This document shows positions 33,868 through 45,990 of a DNA stretch of 64,000 nt, piece by piece. The notes below the pieces were generated by a model. The model saw only the letters and a program-made list of their open reading frames with translations. It was not told the DNA's origin and did not search any database. The DNA is taken from contig NC_030986.1 in the NCBI RefSeq assembly GCF_000149955.1, positions 2,568,523 through 2,632,522 of the forward strand, read 5' to 3'. This DNA is from Fusarium oxysporum f. sp. lycopersici 4287 (lineage: Eukaryota; Ascomycota; Sordariomycetes; Hypocreales; Nectriaceae). Positions within the stretch are counted from its first letter, which is position 1. Every line of letters begins with the position of its first letter. The translations under genes and the position numbers were made by a program.

Positions 33868-34873
33868 CGTGTGCCAGGTGGAAATAATGCACTGGCACCC
33901 GAAGGCATACGCTGAGGTTCAAGTTGAGAAGAGGCAATGGGTTTTGTCAAAATATGAGGAGTAACACAATCTTGCCAAATGCCGAGAAGTAGAAAATGAA
34001 AAGGTGTGCGTGGGAATACTTGATTTACGTTTGGATGACAAGTTGGCAAGAACAGGTGTGCAGCAACTGCTCGGTAACTGGCAGAAACCACCACAGGTAA
34101 CTTGCACCTCTGTTTATGAAAACTGTGGGCCTTCACATGAGAGTTTTGGTAACAGAGAATAGAGAGAGATCCATACAAATAATCAGGCTATATCAGTTTT
34201 GGAAAGCTACGATCTCTTGAGCTGCCTATCCATACATGGGCAAAGTTGTTTGCTGTCCTACTGCGCTCAGAAATGAGACAATTTGACTTTTATGTAGCGC
34301 TGTTTATTCCTCCGCGAAGTATCACCAGGAAGTCATATAAATCAATAAACTTCTTACAAAATGGTCAGAGAACTTATCACATATCAGGGGTGGGTTGGAT
34401 ATCTATGAAGAAGTTCAGTGTTCGTTTGGTTTCCTTTCCTCATATTAGTCATTTAGGGCATAAGATCAGCAAATCAGAGAATCATAAGAACCAAACGTTT
34501 AAGAGTTTCCTAAACATAAAACAGAGGCCGTGTTTTATCTTGCGCAAACAATACGCCAGTGCAGCTGGTATCCGCTCGAGGGCGAATCACAATAAGACGG
34601 GTGCTTGAGCGGCAGACGGCTGGCAGCTGTTGACGGTCCTCGCAGCCAGGCGAAAATTGTTTATGATTCATATTTCAGCGCCCTGCTTCGATCCTGTTCC
34701 GAGTTCCGTGCGACTCGGACCTCACACAAAAGTGTTATTGTGCATCCTTGGAGTGTATCTTCGCACAGTTGGTGCGCTCTTCCATGCGCTCACTTGTTTT
34801 CAGTCAACGCTCGCGAAGCATTCTATTCCATACATCCTGGATTTCTCTCTCGTTTCATTACTAACTAGTCGTC
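33868..34873. other. Intergenic; promoter side of the BTB-like gene
   Basis: About 1 kb, AT-rich in the middle, with a 120-codon forward open frame at 34246-34608 that lacks protein-like composition. No gene supported. Confidence 0.4.
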
Positions 34874-36258
34874 ATGGAGCATGCCTCCATAGATGGGCGG
34901 CGAAGGAACAAAGTATCAGTACCGGTTCTTTATCCGTCGCGCAAGTCAGAGACAGATGCAGCACCCTCCCTTCGACCAGCCTCACCTCCCAAAAGTAACC
35001 CATGGGCTCCAGCCAAAAAGCCTCTGGTCAACTCTACGGCGGGAATGTTTCCGCCTCTGCCTAAGCCTCAAGCACCATGGTCGCCAGTCAAAACACCTAC
35101 TGCCAGTATGTCCAGGGCTTCCTCGCTTTCTCCAGGCAAAAAGAGATCTATAGACGATACAGTATCGGGTGCGTTTGGACCTGGATCAACGTCCCCTTCC
35201 TCCATCACTTCCTCCTCATCTCGCTATATTTTTGAGGCTGCGGCACCACGAGCGACTTCAAAGTGAGCTGATTCTTCTCTGTGTTCACCTAGTACCATCA
35301 ACTGACCGCCTTTAGTCTATGGAATTGCCCTTTCGGTGCTGATGTGGTGGTACGGTCAGGGAACTTAAGCTTTCGAGTCCATCGCAATATTGTGGTACCT
35401 CAGTCAGGCTGGTTCCGCGATAACCTGCCACCACCCAATATGGTAAGTATCTTCTCTTCCGTTCAGCTTGTAGTTATGCAAACTGAGAACTTCAGGATGG
35501 GACACCAGTTGTGGTGACTGTGAGCTTCGCTCCCGAAACGGTCGCTCATTGTTTACGTTTCATCTATACCGATAGTACGTGTCGGGCTCTATCTAAATTG
35601 AAGGAGACAGGAACTGATACGTGAAACAGAAGTTGAGATTTGCGACATCGATAGCCAAAAGCCCTGGAATGCTGCGCATATTCCTTGTTGTGTCTTGGCG
35701 TATACCACTGCTGTCTACTTGCGTATGGCGAAAATGACATGCCATCTTCTTCGCGTGATCGAGAATACTTCCAGTGAACTTGGAGCTCTAATACGTAGAG
35801 ACCATATCTCTCAAAAGCCGGACTGCTCCCAATGGGTCCAATTCTCATGGCACTATCAGAGGGCATTGGATATCATTGTTCGGGGACAGCCTCAGAAGCT
35901 GATGGTGCCCATGAGGCTAGCTATGGCAAGCATCCTTGATGCTGTGCTCTTCTGGGTGGTACGGCATCCTCTTTTTGCCAGCGACCTAAAAAGGCCGTGG
36001 CAAAAGATTCTGGAAAATAGTATGCATGATATTGCTGAGTATAAGCATTTGTACCGAAGCGCCCATTTATTGAACAGTCCGTTGCCAGATGAGTTGGCAT
36101 TGTTGGAGTTATTCGAACAAACGAAAGCAGAAAAGGAGCCACCAGAACCTTCAAAGTCAGTGGGGACACAAACAGAAGACGATGGTTCTGACCAAGAATT
36201 GAAGGGCCAGAGAAGTGATTTTTCTTTCACTCATCGCGAGAGACGAGGCTCGCTGTAA
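34874..36258 (+). CDS. BTB/POZ-like domain protein
   Basis: Four exons (34874-35262, 35316-35442, 35496-35574, 35630-36258) give 407 residues. The first 130 residues are proline- and serine-rich and probably disordered. Then GADVVVRSGNLSFRVHRNIV and VPQSGWFRDNLPP match the first strands and helix of a BTB fold (D-V-V, F-VH, S-F). ETVAHCLRFIYTD is the typical helix before the BTB end. A helical region and an acidic, charged tail follow. BTB proteins of this fungal type are numerous; some act as adaptors for CUL3 ligases, but nothing here fixes a partner. All introns are 53-55 bp with good consensus ends. Confidence 0.8.
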
Positions 36259-36400
36259 CTTTCGATTTATTGCTTGCTTGAGGACTTGAGAACAAGGCAA
36301 CATGGTATTTTTTCTTGGAGTTCTGGCTACAATGAACTATATTGTAGACAAAAGAGTTAGAGCCATTGATAACCAGTGGCGAACATTAGCTATTTGTATC

Positions 36401-36444
36401 AAAAAAAAAAAAAAAAAAAATAAAATAAAAAAAAAAAAAATAAT
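36401..36444 (+). repeat. Poly-A rich tract
   Basis: Twenty A bases, TAAAATAAAA, then a second A run. It could be a retroposed poly-A tail or simple slippage; no retroelement is recognisable upstream. Confidence 0.8.
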
Positions 36445-36857
36445 AAAGGCTGGTGTTGGCAATGGGTTCCCAGGTAGAGTAAGAAACTCTATTAGGTCGG
36501 CCCCGGGGTGTATTTCGTTCCAGGTTGACCCAGGCTATCAGCTCAGAAATCAGCTGCGCAACAAGATTCGACAATACTTTACAGCTAGTATAACTTCTCC
36601 AGACAGCCCAGGACATCAGCTTCCCATAACCAGCAAGACTATTCAGATAGAACTTACAGCTATGCGTGCATTTTATCACTACCGACACGTTAAGATATAA
36701 GAGAGCAAGTGCACTAGCAGCAACTTCTACTAGACAGAGCAGACTGCATCGTCAACCGCTTTTGCAATCCTTGTGGTGAATGGAACTCAACCCTCGGCCA
36801 TCTGCGATCATACTGGAGATCATCCCATGGTCAGATATCGTCATGCCTCAGAGCAGC

Positions 36858-36990
36858 GAGACAATTTAGAACCCCAATCCTAAATAACCAAAGAATTCAG
36901 GTTAGTTTAGGATAACTTGTTGGGTCTTTTGACTTATTATTCATAATTTATACTAAACTTATTAAAGTCTTTTTTATCATTTCGGATATA
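36858..36990. mobile_element. MITE-like repeat copy
   Basis: AATCCTAAATAACCAAAG, then TTAGTTTAGGATAACTTG and TTTATACTAAACTTATTAAA follow the copy at 28992-29137 closely through both halves. It has accumulated A/T changes, mainly in the right half. Confidence 0.7.
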
Positions 36991-37732
36991 TATTGTAGCC
37001 CGCATGCCATCAGGTGAAAGCAATGGCTATCCTTTCTTGGCCTCGCAGAGAGGAAGAGAGGACGAATATGAGGCTTCAGTACTAGAACCCTTGAACTCTC
37101 CGGCTCTCTGCGTCAATAAGAATGGTCACCAACAAGAATTGATGCATATCCTTGACTTATTCAACAGCCAAATGTGGGGGACCCAATATGCTTACGTTGA
37201 AAGTAAATGGCAAGCGACAGAAGTTCTTTATATCAAAGCAATATTCAAGCTTTGAAGGATAGGTGAGCCCGGGAATATAGGCCTCTTAGTTCAGAATTCA
37301 ATGAGAACATACATTCTAAACCTGGGCCCTTGACGGTAGTTTTGTGAGTTTGACAATGAGCTGTTCTGTTAGTTGAGTTCCGTATAGGCCTTGAAAATTT
37401 TAGCTATAAGTACTTGGTGGTTTCCCTTCTCTTATCGCAAGTTTCTGCAATTAATTTATAATGAAATCCGGGACACTGTTGTTATGCAAGGCCAAGACAA
37501 TTCGCTGATTGTTTGAGTGGTCGAGGATTTGATGTCGTGAGCCAGTCACGTGGCGTCGCGTGTGGAGTTTTTTACTTTACGCGTCTTTCAGTTGCGGATT
37601 CCCTGTGCGTCATTCACCTTCAGTTTCAGGTTCCAGGTACCTGGTACACAACCATTACCAGAACGGTTCAGAACTGAAATACGTGCTCATATCTGCAAAC
37701 AATCCATTTATTGCCCTTGACTTCGAAGCAAC

Positions 37733-39222
37733 ATGGTTGCTGGGTACCAGCGGCTAAATGAAAAGAAATCGCAACCGAATCCCCATATTGTCTTCATCAA
37801 GCCTTTAGAGGGTTCAGACAAGCAGATAGCTCAGGACTTTCTTGAGAGAATAGCAGCACAATGTCGTGAGTTAACTGCTTTCCTGGATCAGTAGTACGGT
37901 ATTGATATTCGTCCTTATCAGGTCCCATTATGCGAGAAAACTACCTGTACGTTACTTCGCTAGAGGAGTACGAACCAAATCGTGAATTCGTTGGACGGAA
38001 TTTTAATGCAGGCGAAGTCGTTCAACTCGTTCTAAAGTCGCCCAGTACTGGCCGCTGGCTACCATTCAACTATGTACAGATGGTCATGATGCACGAGCTG
38101 GCACATTGCAAGCAAATGAATCATTCAAGAGCATTCTGGACCGTTCGAAACTTGTACGCTTCTCAGATGCACGAGCTTTGGTCCAAAAACTATACCGGAG
38201 ACGGCCTCTGGGGAAGGGGTGCCAACCTTGCCACTGGTGAATGGGAAAAGAATAGCGTGCTTGCTGATGAGGTTCTACCAGAGCATCTCTGCGGAGGTAC
38301 TTACAGATCACGTCGCAAGAGACGGGTCAAGCCGCAACTGTCCTACCAGGAACGAAAGGAAAGACGAATCTTGAAGAAGTTTGGCAAGAATGGGGTCGCT
38401 CTCGGTGCCGATGAAGAAGAAAAGGTCAAGTTGGAGAGTGGCAGGAAGATCCAAGCAAAACCTCGGGTTGCTGGGAGCATGAGAGGACGCGAGCTCCGGG
38501 CGGCGGCGGCACTCGCTCGCTTCGAAAAGCAAAAGACAGAGCCCGAGCCCATTAAAGATGATGACGAGACAGATTCCGGAAGTGGCAGCGAATTTGAGGA
38601 TGAGCCTGGGGAAGATTCTAAGGATACTGTCGATGTGAATGGTAAGAAACTGCTTGATGGACAAGGCCGCGGCATGGTCAAAGTCTGTGAAGATGAGGAT
38701 GCAGATGATCCTGGGGCCAGAGATGAGAGTCGGGAACTTCAAAGAATGATTAGGGGCATCAAGAGGGAGTCACCTGAGCCACAAGATACAGAACCACCTC
38801 AAGAACCTGGGCCTCAAGTTCTCAACAACCAGTCACCGCCAACAGAGGCACCTGCTAGTGATATCAAGGCAGAACCTACCAGAAGATCTAAACAGCCTAG
38901 GATACCAACGACATCGAGGCCTGTTAAATCGGCAAACAATGCAAAAGCCACGAACGGGTCCCCAGTCTCGCTCCCTCAAGGTTCAGCTCAGCCAGTCGAC
39001 TCGACAAGCAATCAGGCACGCTCTGGCGGAACTTGCTCCATGTGCTCTTACGACAATCCTAATTTAGCACTTACATGTGCAATGTGTGCCAATGTATTGG
39101 ATTCCTCAACAACAGGCTCGTGGCAGTGTTCAACCGACGCATGTCAAACTACGCAGTATCACAATGCTGGCGATTGTGGGGTTTGTGGGTTGTGTGGTCA
39201 AAGAAGAACGGAGGCTGTGTAA
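37733..39222 (+). CDS. WLM-domain metalloprotease, Wss1/SPRTN type
   Basis: Wss1-type proteases cut proteins crosslinked to DNA and interact with SUMO and Cdc48. Two exons (37733-37865, 37922-39222) give 477 residues. The join yields RPIMRENYLYVTSLEEYEPN, the usual WLM opening. The zinc protease site is MMHELAHCKQMNHSRAFW, with HExxH plus the third histidine, at about residues 102-112. GLWGRGANLATGEW follows, close to the conserved G-W-G-R/C segment. The middle is charged and acidic. Near the C-terminus CSMCSYDNPNLALTCAMC fits a RanBP2-type zinc finger (C-x2-C, N, C-x2-C), and a further cysteine cluster (WQCSTDACQ to CGLCGQ) ends the protein. No defect is visible. Confidence 0.92.
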
Positions 39223-42200
39223 AACCGCAGTGAATCAAGCCCTACTTATTACGATGAAAGATTATGTTTGACGATGGAAGCCAAGTAACATTCCTATTGA
39301 GCAGTAGGCATGACGACTCATTTTGGCGATGCTGAGATGCAAATGCGTCGAATAATTTATGCAGTAACGCCGCAGCACTGTAGCAGACTGAAGTTCTCAT
39401 TGGCAATAATGATAATGTTAGAGCAGTTCGCATTGAGAGACATGTATTGCATGGTATTATAGCATCGATGTTCTTGAATCAAGAATGGTATGAGCATCGA
39501 GCTTCTTGTGTGAAGAACAGAAAATGGGCAAGTCTGTCTTCCATGAAGCTTTAACAGCAAGAGAAAAACAGAACCCCTCAGCCATCTGTCGGCATCTGTT
39601 GGCCTTCAAATATACCAAAGACTACAGTCATATGTTAAATATTCCACTTCTACATTATGCTAAACTCGAGATTGATTTCATAGACATGCAGTTCTAATTA
39701 TAAGCTTAACTACATGCTATGAAAGACGATCACACAATAAAAAGATCCTTATCCTACATTTTCCCAGGTAAAATGAATCTATGTCCACTATGTAGCACTT
39801 GTAGTTGTAACTCTTATCATTTTGTTAAATTTTGGTGCATCAAGTTGGTTGCATTGCAATTCATCGATTGAGAGCACTGGCTTGGAAAGATCTTCTCATT
39901 GCTTGTCTTGGAGCCTTGATGACTACACAGGATTCGCTTTCATGAGGGATCAGCGGAGTCCCTATTTACAAAGGTTAACCTCCATGTTGAACCTAACCTG
40001 CAAACACAAATCCTCCCCTCCACATGTCCTCCAAATCCATGCCGGGTATGTTGCTACGTGTAGCTCGTTCCGAAAGGATCTACAATTTGTGAGTGCTGTC
40101 ACCCTAACAGCAACACCCTCAAAGTCATACCAGTTTGACCGTTTCTCTTCATCATATCATGCACGTTCCGGCACACCTAGGAACATCGCGGTTCTAATGC
40201 CCGATCATTGGAGATGACCAAGGGCTGCGTCACAGGCGTGAGGTAACGAGAGGGTCTGCATCTGTTAGTGACAGCAGCCACTTACATGGTTATTTTCGTT
40301 CATGAGTTGCTCCGTGGTGAGTTATAAAATGGCTGAAGAGTTACAAATGCGACTGATGGTGCTGAGATGAGTTGGAAATGCGTGGTGTTTCTACGAAAGA
40401 GCGGCAATCGAGGGCAAATCGAGCATCATACATGTTGTCAAGGGAACAAAAGGAGGAGGTGCATTGCTCATGGGGAGCGGGCCGATTGACCGGCGGCAGA
40501 TTTCAGGTCATATTCCATGCGCGTAACAGTCGAGGGAGGGTCGAAGACAAGGTGAGAAGAAGGACCAAGAAATCCGCGGAGCGTCGGGAACAAGTTAAGA
40601 TAAGGTAGGAGTGGAAACAACAGCGGTGAATATCAGAGCGGAGAGTATTGAAGATGAGTAGAAAATAATCGAAAGATTAGAAGAATAGGCACAAATACGA
40701 TATACACACAAAAAAAAAAAAAAAAAGGGTAAGCAATGCTGTAAAGACAGTAGACAGGGGGAGAAATTGAGAATAAACGGTAAGAAAAGAGTGAGAGATG
40801 GGGATGAGACAAGAAATGGGTGAGGGAACAGCAGATTCCAGTAACTGAAGCACATAATCATTCTGTTATGTAGTGTTTTCTGGCGAGGATATCCATTGGG
40901 TGGCTCGAATCAGATCGACATGCTCACCAAGGTCCAGACCTTCAAGAACATGGGTGGGCTTGATATTGACGATGTGGTTCCCCACCCACCATCAGGGACA
41001 GACCTACCATTGAGCTAGTGTGTATTACAGTGCAGCAAACCCATTGTTCGGCTGTGGGCTGCAAGCTGTGGCATCGTGGATAACTTCCTAGCTTTGCATC
41101 CCCTCTTTGACGCTATCTCTGCACCCACAGGTGGCTATGGCCGCCACAAAGTTCGCCAATCTCTTGGTGGTGTGTTGGCCAAGACCCAACCTCGTCCCTC
41201 CAATTCCTGGTCTTGGATTCCAGACAATGCGATTCCGTACATGAAGTTTTTGTCTATAGATGGCTGCTATCAATTTAACAAAGCCACAAAACTGCCACCC
41301 CAGACGGTGATAATTCAGGAGCAACAGGGCATCCCTCGAGGAGTATAAGCCAACTGATGGTCATTAATCAAGAGCAAAAGCGTGGTGACACTCAACACTG
41401 GCCAGGTAGTGTTGGGTGAGTAACATCGAGCACATAATACACCAAAGAGGGTGTCAAGGGATTTAGGAATCCTTACCAAAAGCTCAAAAAGACAGACAAG
41501 CTGTCGAAGTCGAAGCCAAAGCCAAGGACACCAATGCACCTCAGCGGCCGAGGATGCCGTGAGCCGGTCTCGGGAGCATGTGGGCGGACGCGGGGTAGCA
41601 TTCTCAGCCCATGATTGGCTATCTGGAGGTTTGGTTTAGACATTAAACAGCGGACCAGGGCCTCGTTACGCTGTTTTTAGTTTCCAGGTAGTGGATTTAA
41701 CCGTGCGTGTTTAGTCGGAGTTCAGACCTCCTGAATAACGTGGCATTTGCGGAAGTCCAAAGGCTAACAGTCCATGTCTAGGGATTGCCCTGTGGAAGAA
41801 ATGAGCATGAAGGCTAAAAAGACAAGACGTAGACACAAGCATATGGAATGTCTCTCAAAGTAAAACAATGGGCTGTCTACGCTCCATCGTACCTTGAACA
41901 GCGACAGACATGCCTACCTACCTACCTAGCATGGTCCCAAAATGCAAACGAGATGAAAAGGTTGCTGCAAGCATTGCTAATGAATGCCGAAATATGGATA
42001 TGGCATGGTGATGACAACTCAGCCACCCACCGTGTGTCATCGCTTCATAGCGCCCAATTCCCCGAGCGATGCTGATCGCTGTTGAAGTTTGAGATAACAC
42101 CAGACAGGAGCATCACTTGATCTGAGATGCTCGACGCTAAAAGCATGGACCAGGCCGTGTATGATGCAAGGTTTCGACAAGAGTCATGTCAAGGGGGAAA

Positions 42201-45111
42201 CTGAGGTGTGACGGGCTGCCAACAGCTGAAATGGGATTGGACGTGAGCTCGAGTACCATAAAAGCGATCCATGAGTCAAACTGTCAACGCATGTTCAAGA
42301 ATTCTGGGAGGGGGCCCTTTTCAGCACCAAAGCTAAGCTAATGCAGATTACGGTGTTTCGTATGCACATTACAGTTACGTCGTATCTTATCATCACATTC
42401 AATCCCCCCTTCCACCACTGTTTACTGATGGCGTTGCTGTGCTAGCAGTAGCATATGGGCTTGTCTGATGACAAAGAGGCTAGCAACGCCCAAGAGCTTC
42501 GCTTGCTGGGCTGCCATTATATTTCTGGACATCATGCTCGGTTTGGCACGCAAGGCACATACAGTTGGTGGTTGGTGGGCGACCAATCACAGGTTCTCAT
42601 TGGTTCGGCCGTCTGTCGGTGCATCGTGCTGTAACAGAAAGTCGAGATAAGCTGGCGCGAAAGTGTGAGACCGGGAGAGACCTTTGATCCTCCTGCAGAA
42701 TCGTCGCATCTCCATCTCTGTTGCTGCTGTTGAACTGTGCCTATGAGGCAGAGTCGCAATCCGATAAAACGCTTGAAGGTTTGTCTCAGTTGGTTGCCTT
42801 TCATTACAGAGACTACCCCGCAAAATGGCAAACATTCCACAGTACGTACCCGTTTGTGACGAACGACGGGAAGCTCCAAGGTGCCCTACGAGGCGCCTTT
42901 TTCAAGATAAGATTGACTTTCCGGGGGCGGTCCCTTTGAACCATTTTCTCGCAGTCAACCAAACGGCGCTAAAATGGTCTGTGAAGCTGCAGATGCCGGG
43001 GGGAACAGGGACAAGTGGGCTCACTCCCAGGTCCTGCTATAAGAGGTAAAAACTACAAGAGGTCGAAGCCAAAATGGAAATTTGGTCTCGTTGCTCGGTC
43101 ACCAGAAGAAAAAAGGGTTCGTATAAGAGTTGACGTGTTGGTAGATAGCTGTTGATGAGAGAAGGAGAAAAGGGCCAGGTTCCATGTGTTTTCTATGCGA
43201 GGTAGGCAGAGGAGAGCAGGGAAAGGTATTGTTTGCGTTCGATAGCCTAGGAGAAAGTATTTACCAAACCCTGAGAGACAGCACCTGCGAGACTCATACC
43301 TATAGTTAATGATCAAACCAATATGACAAAAGGAAAGAGTAGGTAATGCTTCCTCTTTGTGAGTTGTCTTGACTGGACAATAAGAAACGTTCGTGAATGC
43401 TATGCACTTTTACTTACCTTCAAACTGAAATTAGGCAAAAGACCAACTGTGAAATTGCTACTACCTACGCTGCTACGGTCCAGGCTAAGAAGCTCGCCAG
43501 CTACATTTAAAAAGAGCGGTTAGAACTAACAGCGGCATCGCCCCTTCCAATTCTGCTTCATTGCCCTTTTAGGACGTGCCCTGGCTGCTCAAAATGCTTG
43601 ATCCAGCCCCAAGAGAGCTTCTGACATTGTAACGTTCTTTGAAATGAAATGCATGGCATGGAGGTCCTCTGTCTCATAGGTCCCTTGATGACTGAAAAAC
43701 TACGATGTCCCTCAACACATCCGCCCTCCCTCAACAAAACATTGCATAAGGACAGATCATCCTTTCTCGATTCTGTAGCCAAGGTAATCTGCCAACAGTT
43801 CCTCTGCATCAGTCCGTTAGGGTACGCTATGTACTGCTTCTGATGCCCACATCAGATCTTACCGGTATGGGCTTTGGCAGTCTACCAGCAGTGATAGATG
43901 AAAAGAAAGAGAAAACGCCTACCGAGCCGACCGTTGAACGAACAAGATCTCCGAGTCACGAAGTTCGAGTCGAATTGACGAGTTCCGATAGCTACCTGAG
44001 AGCCCAAGAGATTATATCAAGATTAGTGACCAGTTACCCCAGGCCCAGATAGGCCATTAGCCTCATGTTCAGAAGTTCAGAACTGGGTAAGCGACAAGAG
44101 ACAAGGGTTCAGCCCCAGGGCATTCTCCATTTCTTTCGGGAGGGGACACCCTCCACGATGAACCCTTGAGCATTACAGTGCTGTTTAGTGCCCCACGACG
44201 CAGATTTGCCCCAGGCATCCTTGAACAGCTCGACCAACCCTGATCCCGATTCCGGCGGGAAACTCCACTCTGCAGCGACTACGTCACTCGGCCCCCGGAC
44301 TCAATCTACGCGCTGCAGCCATTTCCCCTTCATTTTGCCCCATCTTTTCTAGCAAAGGTCTCATCCGTCACTGAAAACCCCCATCACAAAACAACCTTGA
44401 AGCTAGCCGCGACTGCATGTACCGGCGTCAGCTCGACAAACGAACATGCCTACCTACCAACCTGCCTACCAAGGTGGACCACGAACCAAAGGCCCCTGGT
44501 CAATTCTTGAATGCTACCATCCGCCTTAGATCCTGGTCTTGGCTCTTCACTGACGGACGACCGTCGATTCTGGCCTACGTAGACTAACACTGGTTGATAC
44601 CTTGGGTATGGTGTTGCGCCGGTCTCGCTCGATTCTCAAGTTGCCGCTGACTGCCGATTTCCCCTCCAACGTTGACCTAAAGGTTGCCTTTTACCCAAAC
44701 CGGCAACGGCGATCTCTCATCGCTAACCAGCTGTCTCTTCTCCCCTGTTTTAGAGTTGATTGACCCCCATTTCGTCCTCTTCACCAACCCATCACTGTCC
44801 GTCCTTATCAACCCTCGGTCCCCCCCCCGTTCCCATCTCGGTTTTCTAAACTCTTTCTTCTTCTCTCTCTTCCCCCCTTTACTCCATCCATCGCGGCTTC
44901 TTTGTTCTCATTTTTAGGATTGTTGGCCTCATAGAAAACGCTCTCGGCAGCCCACAACTATCTAAGCACCATCCCACCATCAAATTCACGTGAAACGCTG
45001 TTGCTGCCATTCTCGAACCACTCTGGCGCCATTACCTCGCATATCTCCCCATATCACAACATTTTCAAAACTATAACTACCGACGGCTGCCGTCGTCTTT
45101 AGTCGCCCATC
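39223..45111. other. Long gene-free region (5.9 kb)
   Basis: No open frame here reads as a conserved protein on either strand. It contains a 17-base A run (40710-40726) and CTAC-type microrepeats near 41908-41932 and 44450-44470. From about 44400 to 45111 the sequence becomes CT-rich with TTC/TCC runs, consistent with the promoter and long 5' leader of the gene at 45112. A long regulatory region or noncoding transcript is possible but not shown. Confidence 0.45.
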
Positions 45112-45990
45112 ATGTCTACAGACACAGCACCCCCCAACAATAACACCAACGCCGAAATGTACACACGCAACAGACGAGGATCAATCACCCAGGCCGCATT
45201 GACCAATCTCTTTCAAAGAGGGAACTCAGTTCCCAACAGCAACGGCTTTCCAAATCAGTCCTCGGGTCCAGTTGACACCGGTCGTCGACGTCTCTCCGTT
45301 ACCACACTTGGTCTTTCGGGCACTTCGCCCACCAACACCTCTTTCATTCGTCGAGGCAGCATGTCGACAAACTCCAACAACTCAGACTCTATTGATGAGA
45401 ATGCCATCGAAGATGACGACATGTACTCCAAGACTGCACCCACAACACCATTCGTTCGACGAATGAGCTTTGGCACTTCGAACATGCGCAACATTCGCCC
45501 AAATGGAAGCCCTGGCAATGGTAATAACCCATCCTCTCCTCCTACTTCTCAAAACGGGCGCCCCGTCCCAAGTGGTCGGAAGGCGTCGCTCGTTGGCTCC
45601 CCCAGCCAAGGGTCGAGCCTCGCGGCAGCTTTGTCTGCCGGACGTCGCCCCAGCCTCGCTTCTTCTGTCACACAGGCAAGCAACACCAAAAACCCAAGAG
45701 CCACATCTGACAATTATATTTCGCGCCCAGACCAGCAAGGTTTCAACTGGTCCGAGCAGCTTAGGTCTCGTGCCGAGAGTTCCGTCATCGGTGCTCCTCG
45801 GGCTTCCTTCTCGCTCGCCTCCTCCTCCCCACCCCGGGGCTCCATTCACGACCGGGCGAAATCTGTTTCTGAGATGCCGCAGCCTCCTGCCCAGGCTTCT
45901 TCTGTCAAGCAGCCGCCCAGACAGCCTGAAAGACCAAAGCCTGATGCCTTTCAGGAGAGAATTTTGAAGGGTGACTTCTACATGGACTGA
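45112..45990 (+). CDS. Serine-rich basic protein with repeated RRxS sites
   Basis: A single exon of 292 residues, conserved in style with fungal low-complexity regulators but not a family I can name. It is rich in S, N, P and R. Motifs of the type recognised by protein kinase A or related basophilic kinases recur: RRGS, RRRLS, RRGS, RRMS, RKAS, RRPS. The C-terminal part has a tidy conserved-looking segment, FNWSEQLRSRAESS, and ends FQERILKGDFYMD. The start context (CATCATGTCT) is good. It has an unusually long, pyrimidine-rich upstream region. A phosphorylation-controlled signalling or glucose/stress role is guesswork. Confidence 0.8.
   Translation: MSTDTAPPNNNTNAEMYTRNRRGSITQAALTNLFQRGNSVPNSNGFPNQSSGPVDTGRRRLSVTTLGLSGTSPTNTSFIRRGSMSTNSNNSDSIDENAIEDDDMYSKTAPTTPFVRRMSFGTSNMRNIRPNGSPGNGNNPSSPPTSQNGRPVPSGRKASLVGSPSQGSSLAAALSAGRRPSLASSVTQASNTKNPRATSDNYISRPDQQGFNWSEQLRSRAESSVIGAPRASFSLASSSPPRGSIHDRAKSVSEMPQPPAQASSVKQPPRQPERPKPDAFQERILKGDFYMD

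Larger units (their letters stand above)
36259..37732. other. Intergenic with poly-A tract and MITE-like copy
   Basis: About 1.5 kb. Apart from the two repeats listed separately, only short open frames occur. The final 200 bases are the upstream region of the WLM protease gene. Confidence 0.4.

Noticed and set aside
34246..34608. A 120-codon forward open frame
   Set aside because: AT-rich composition, no motif, and no clear start context.
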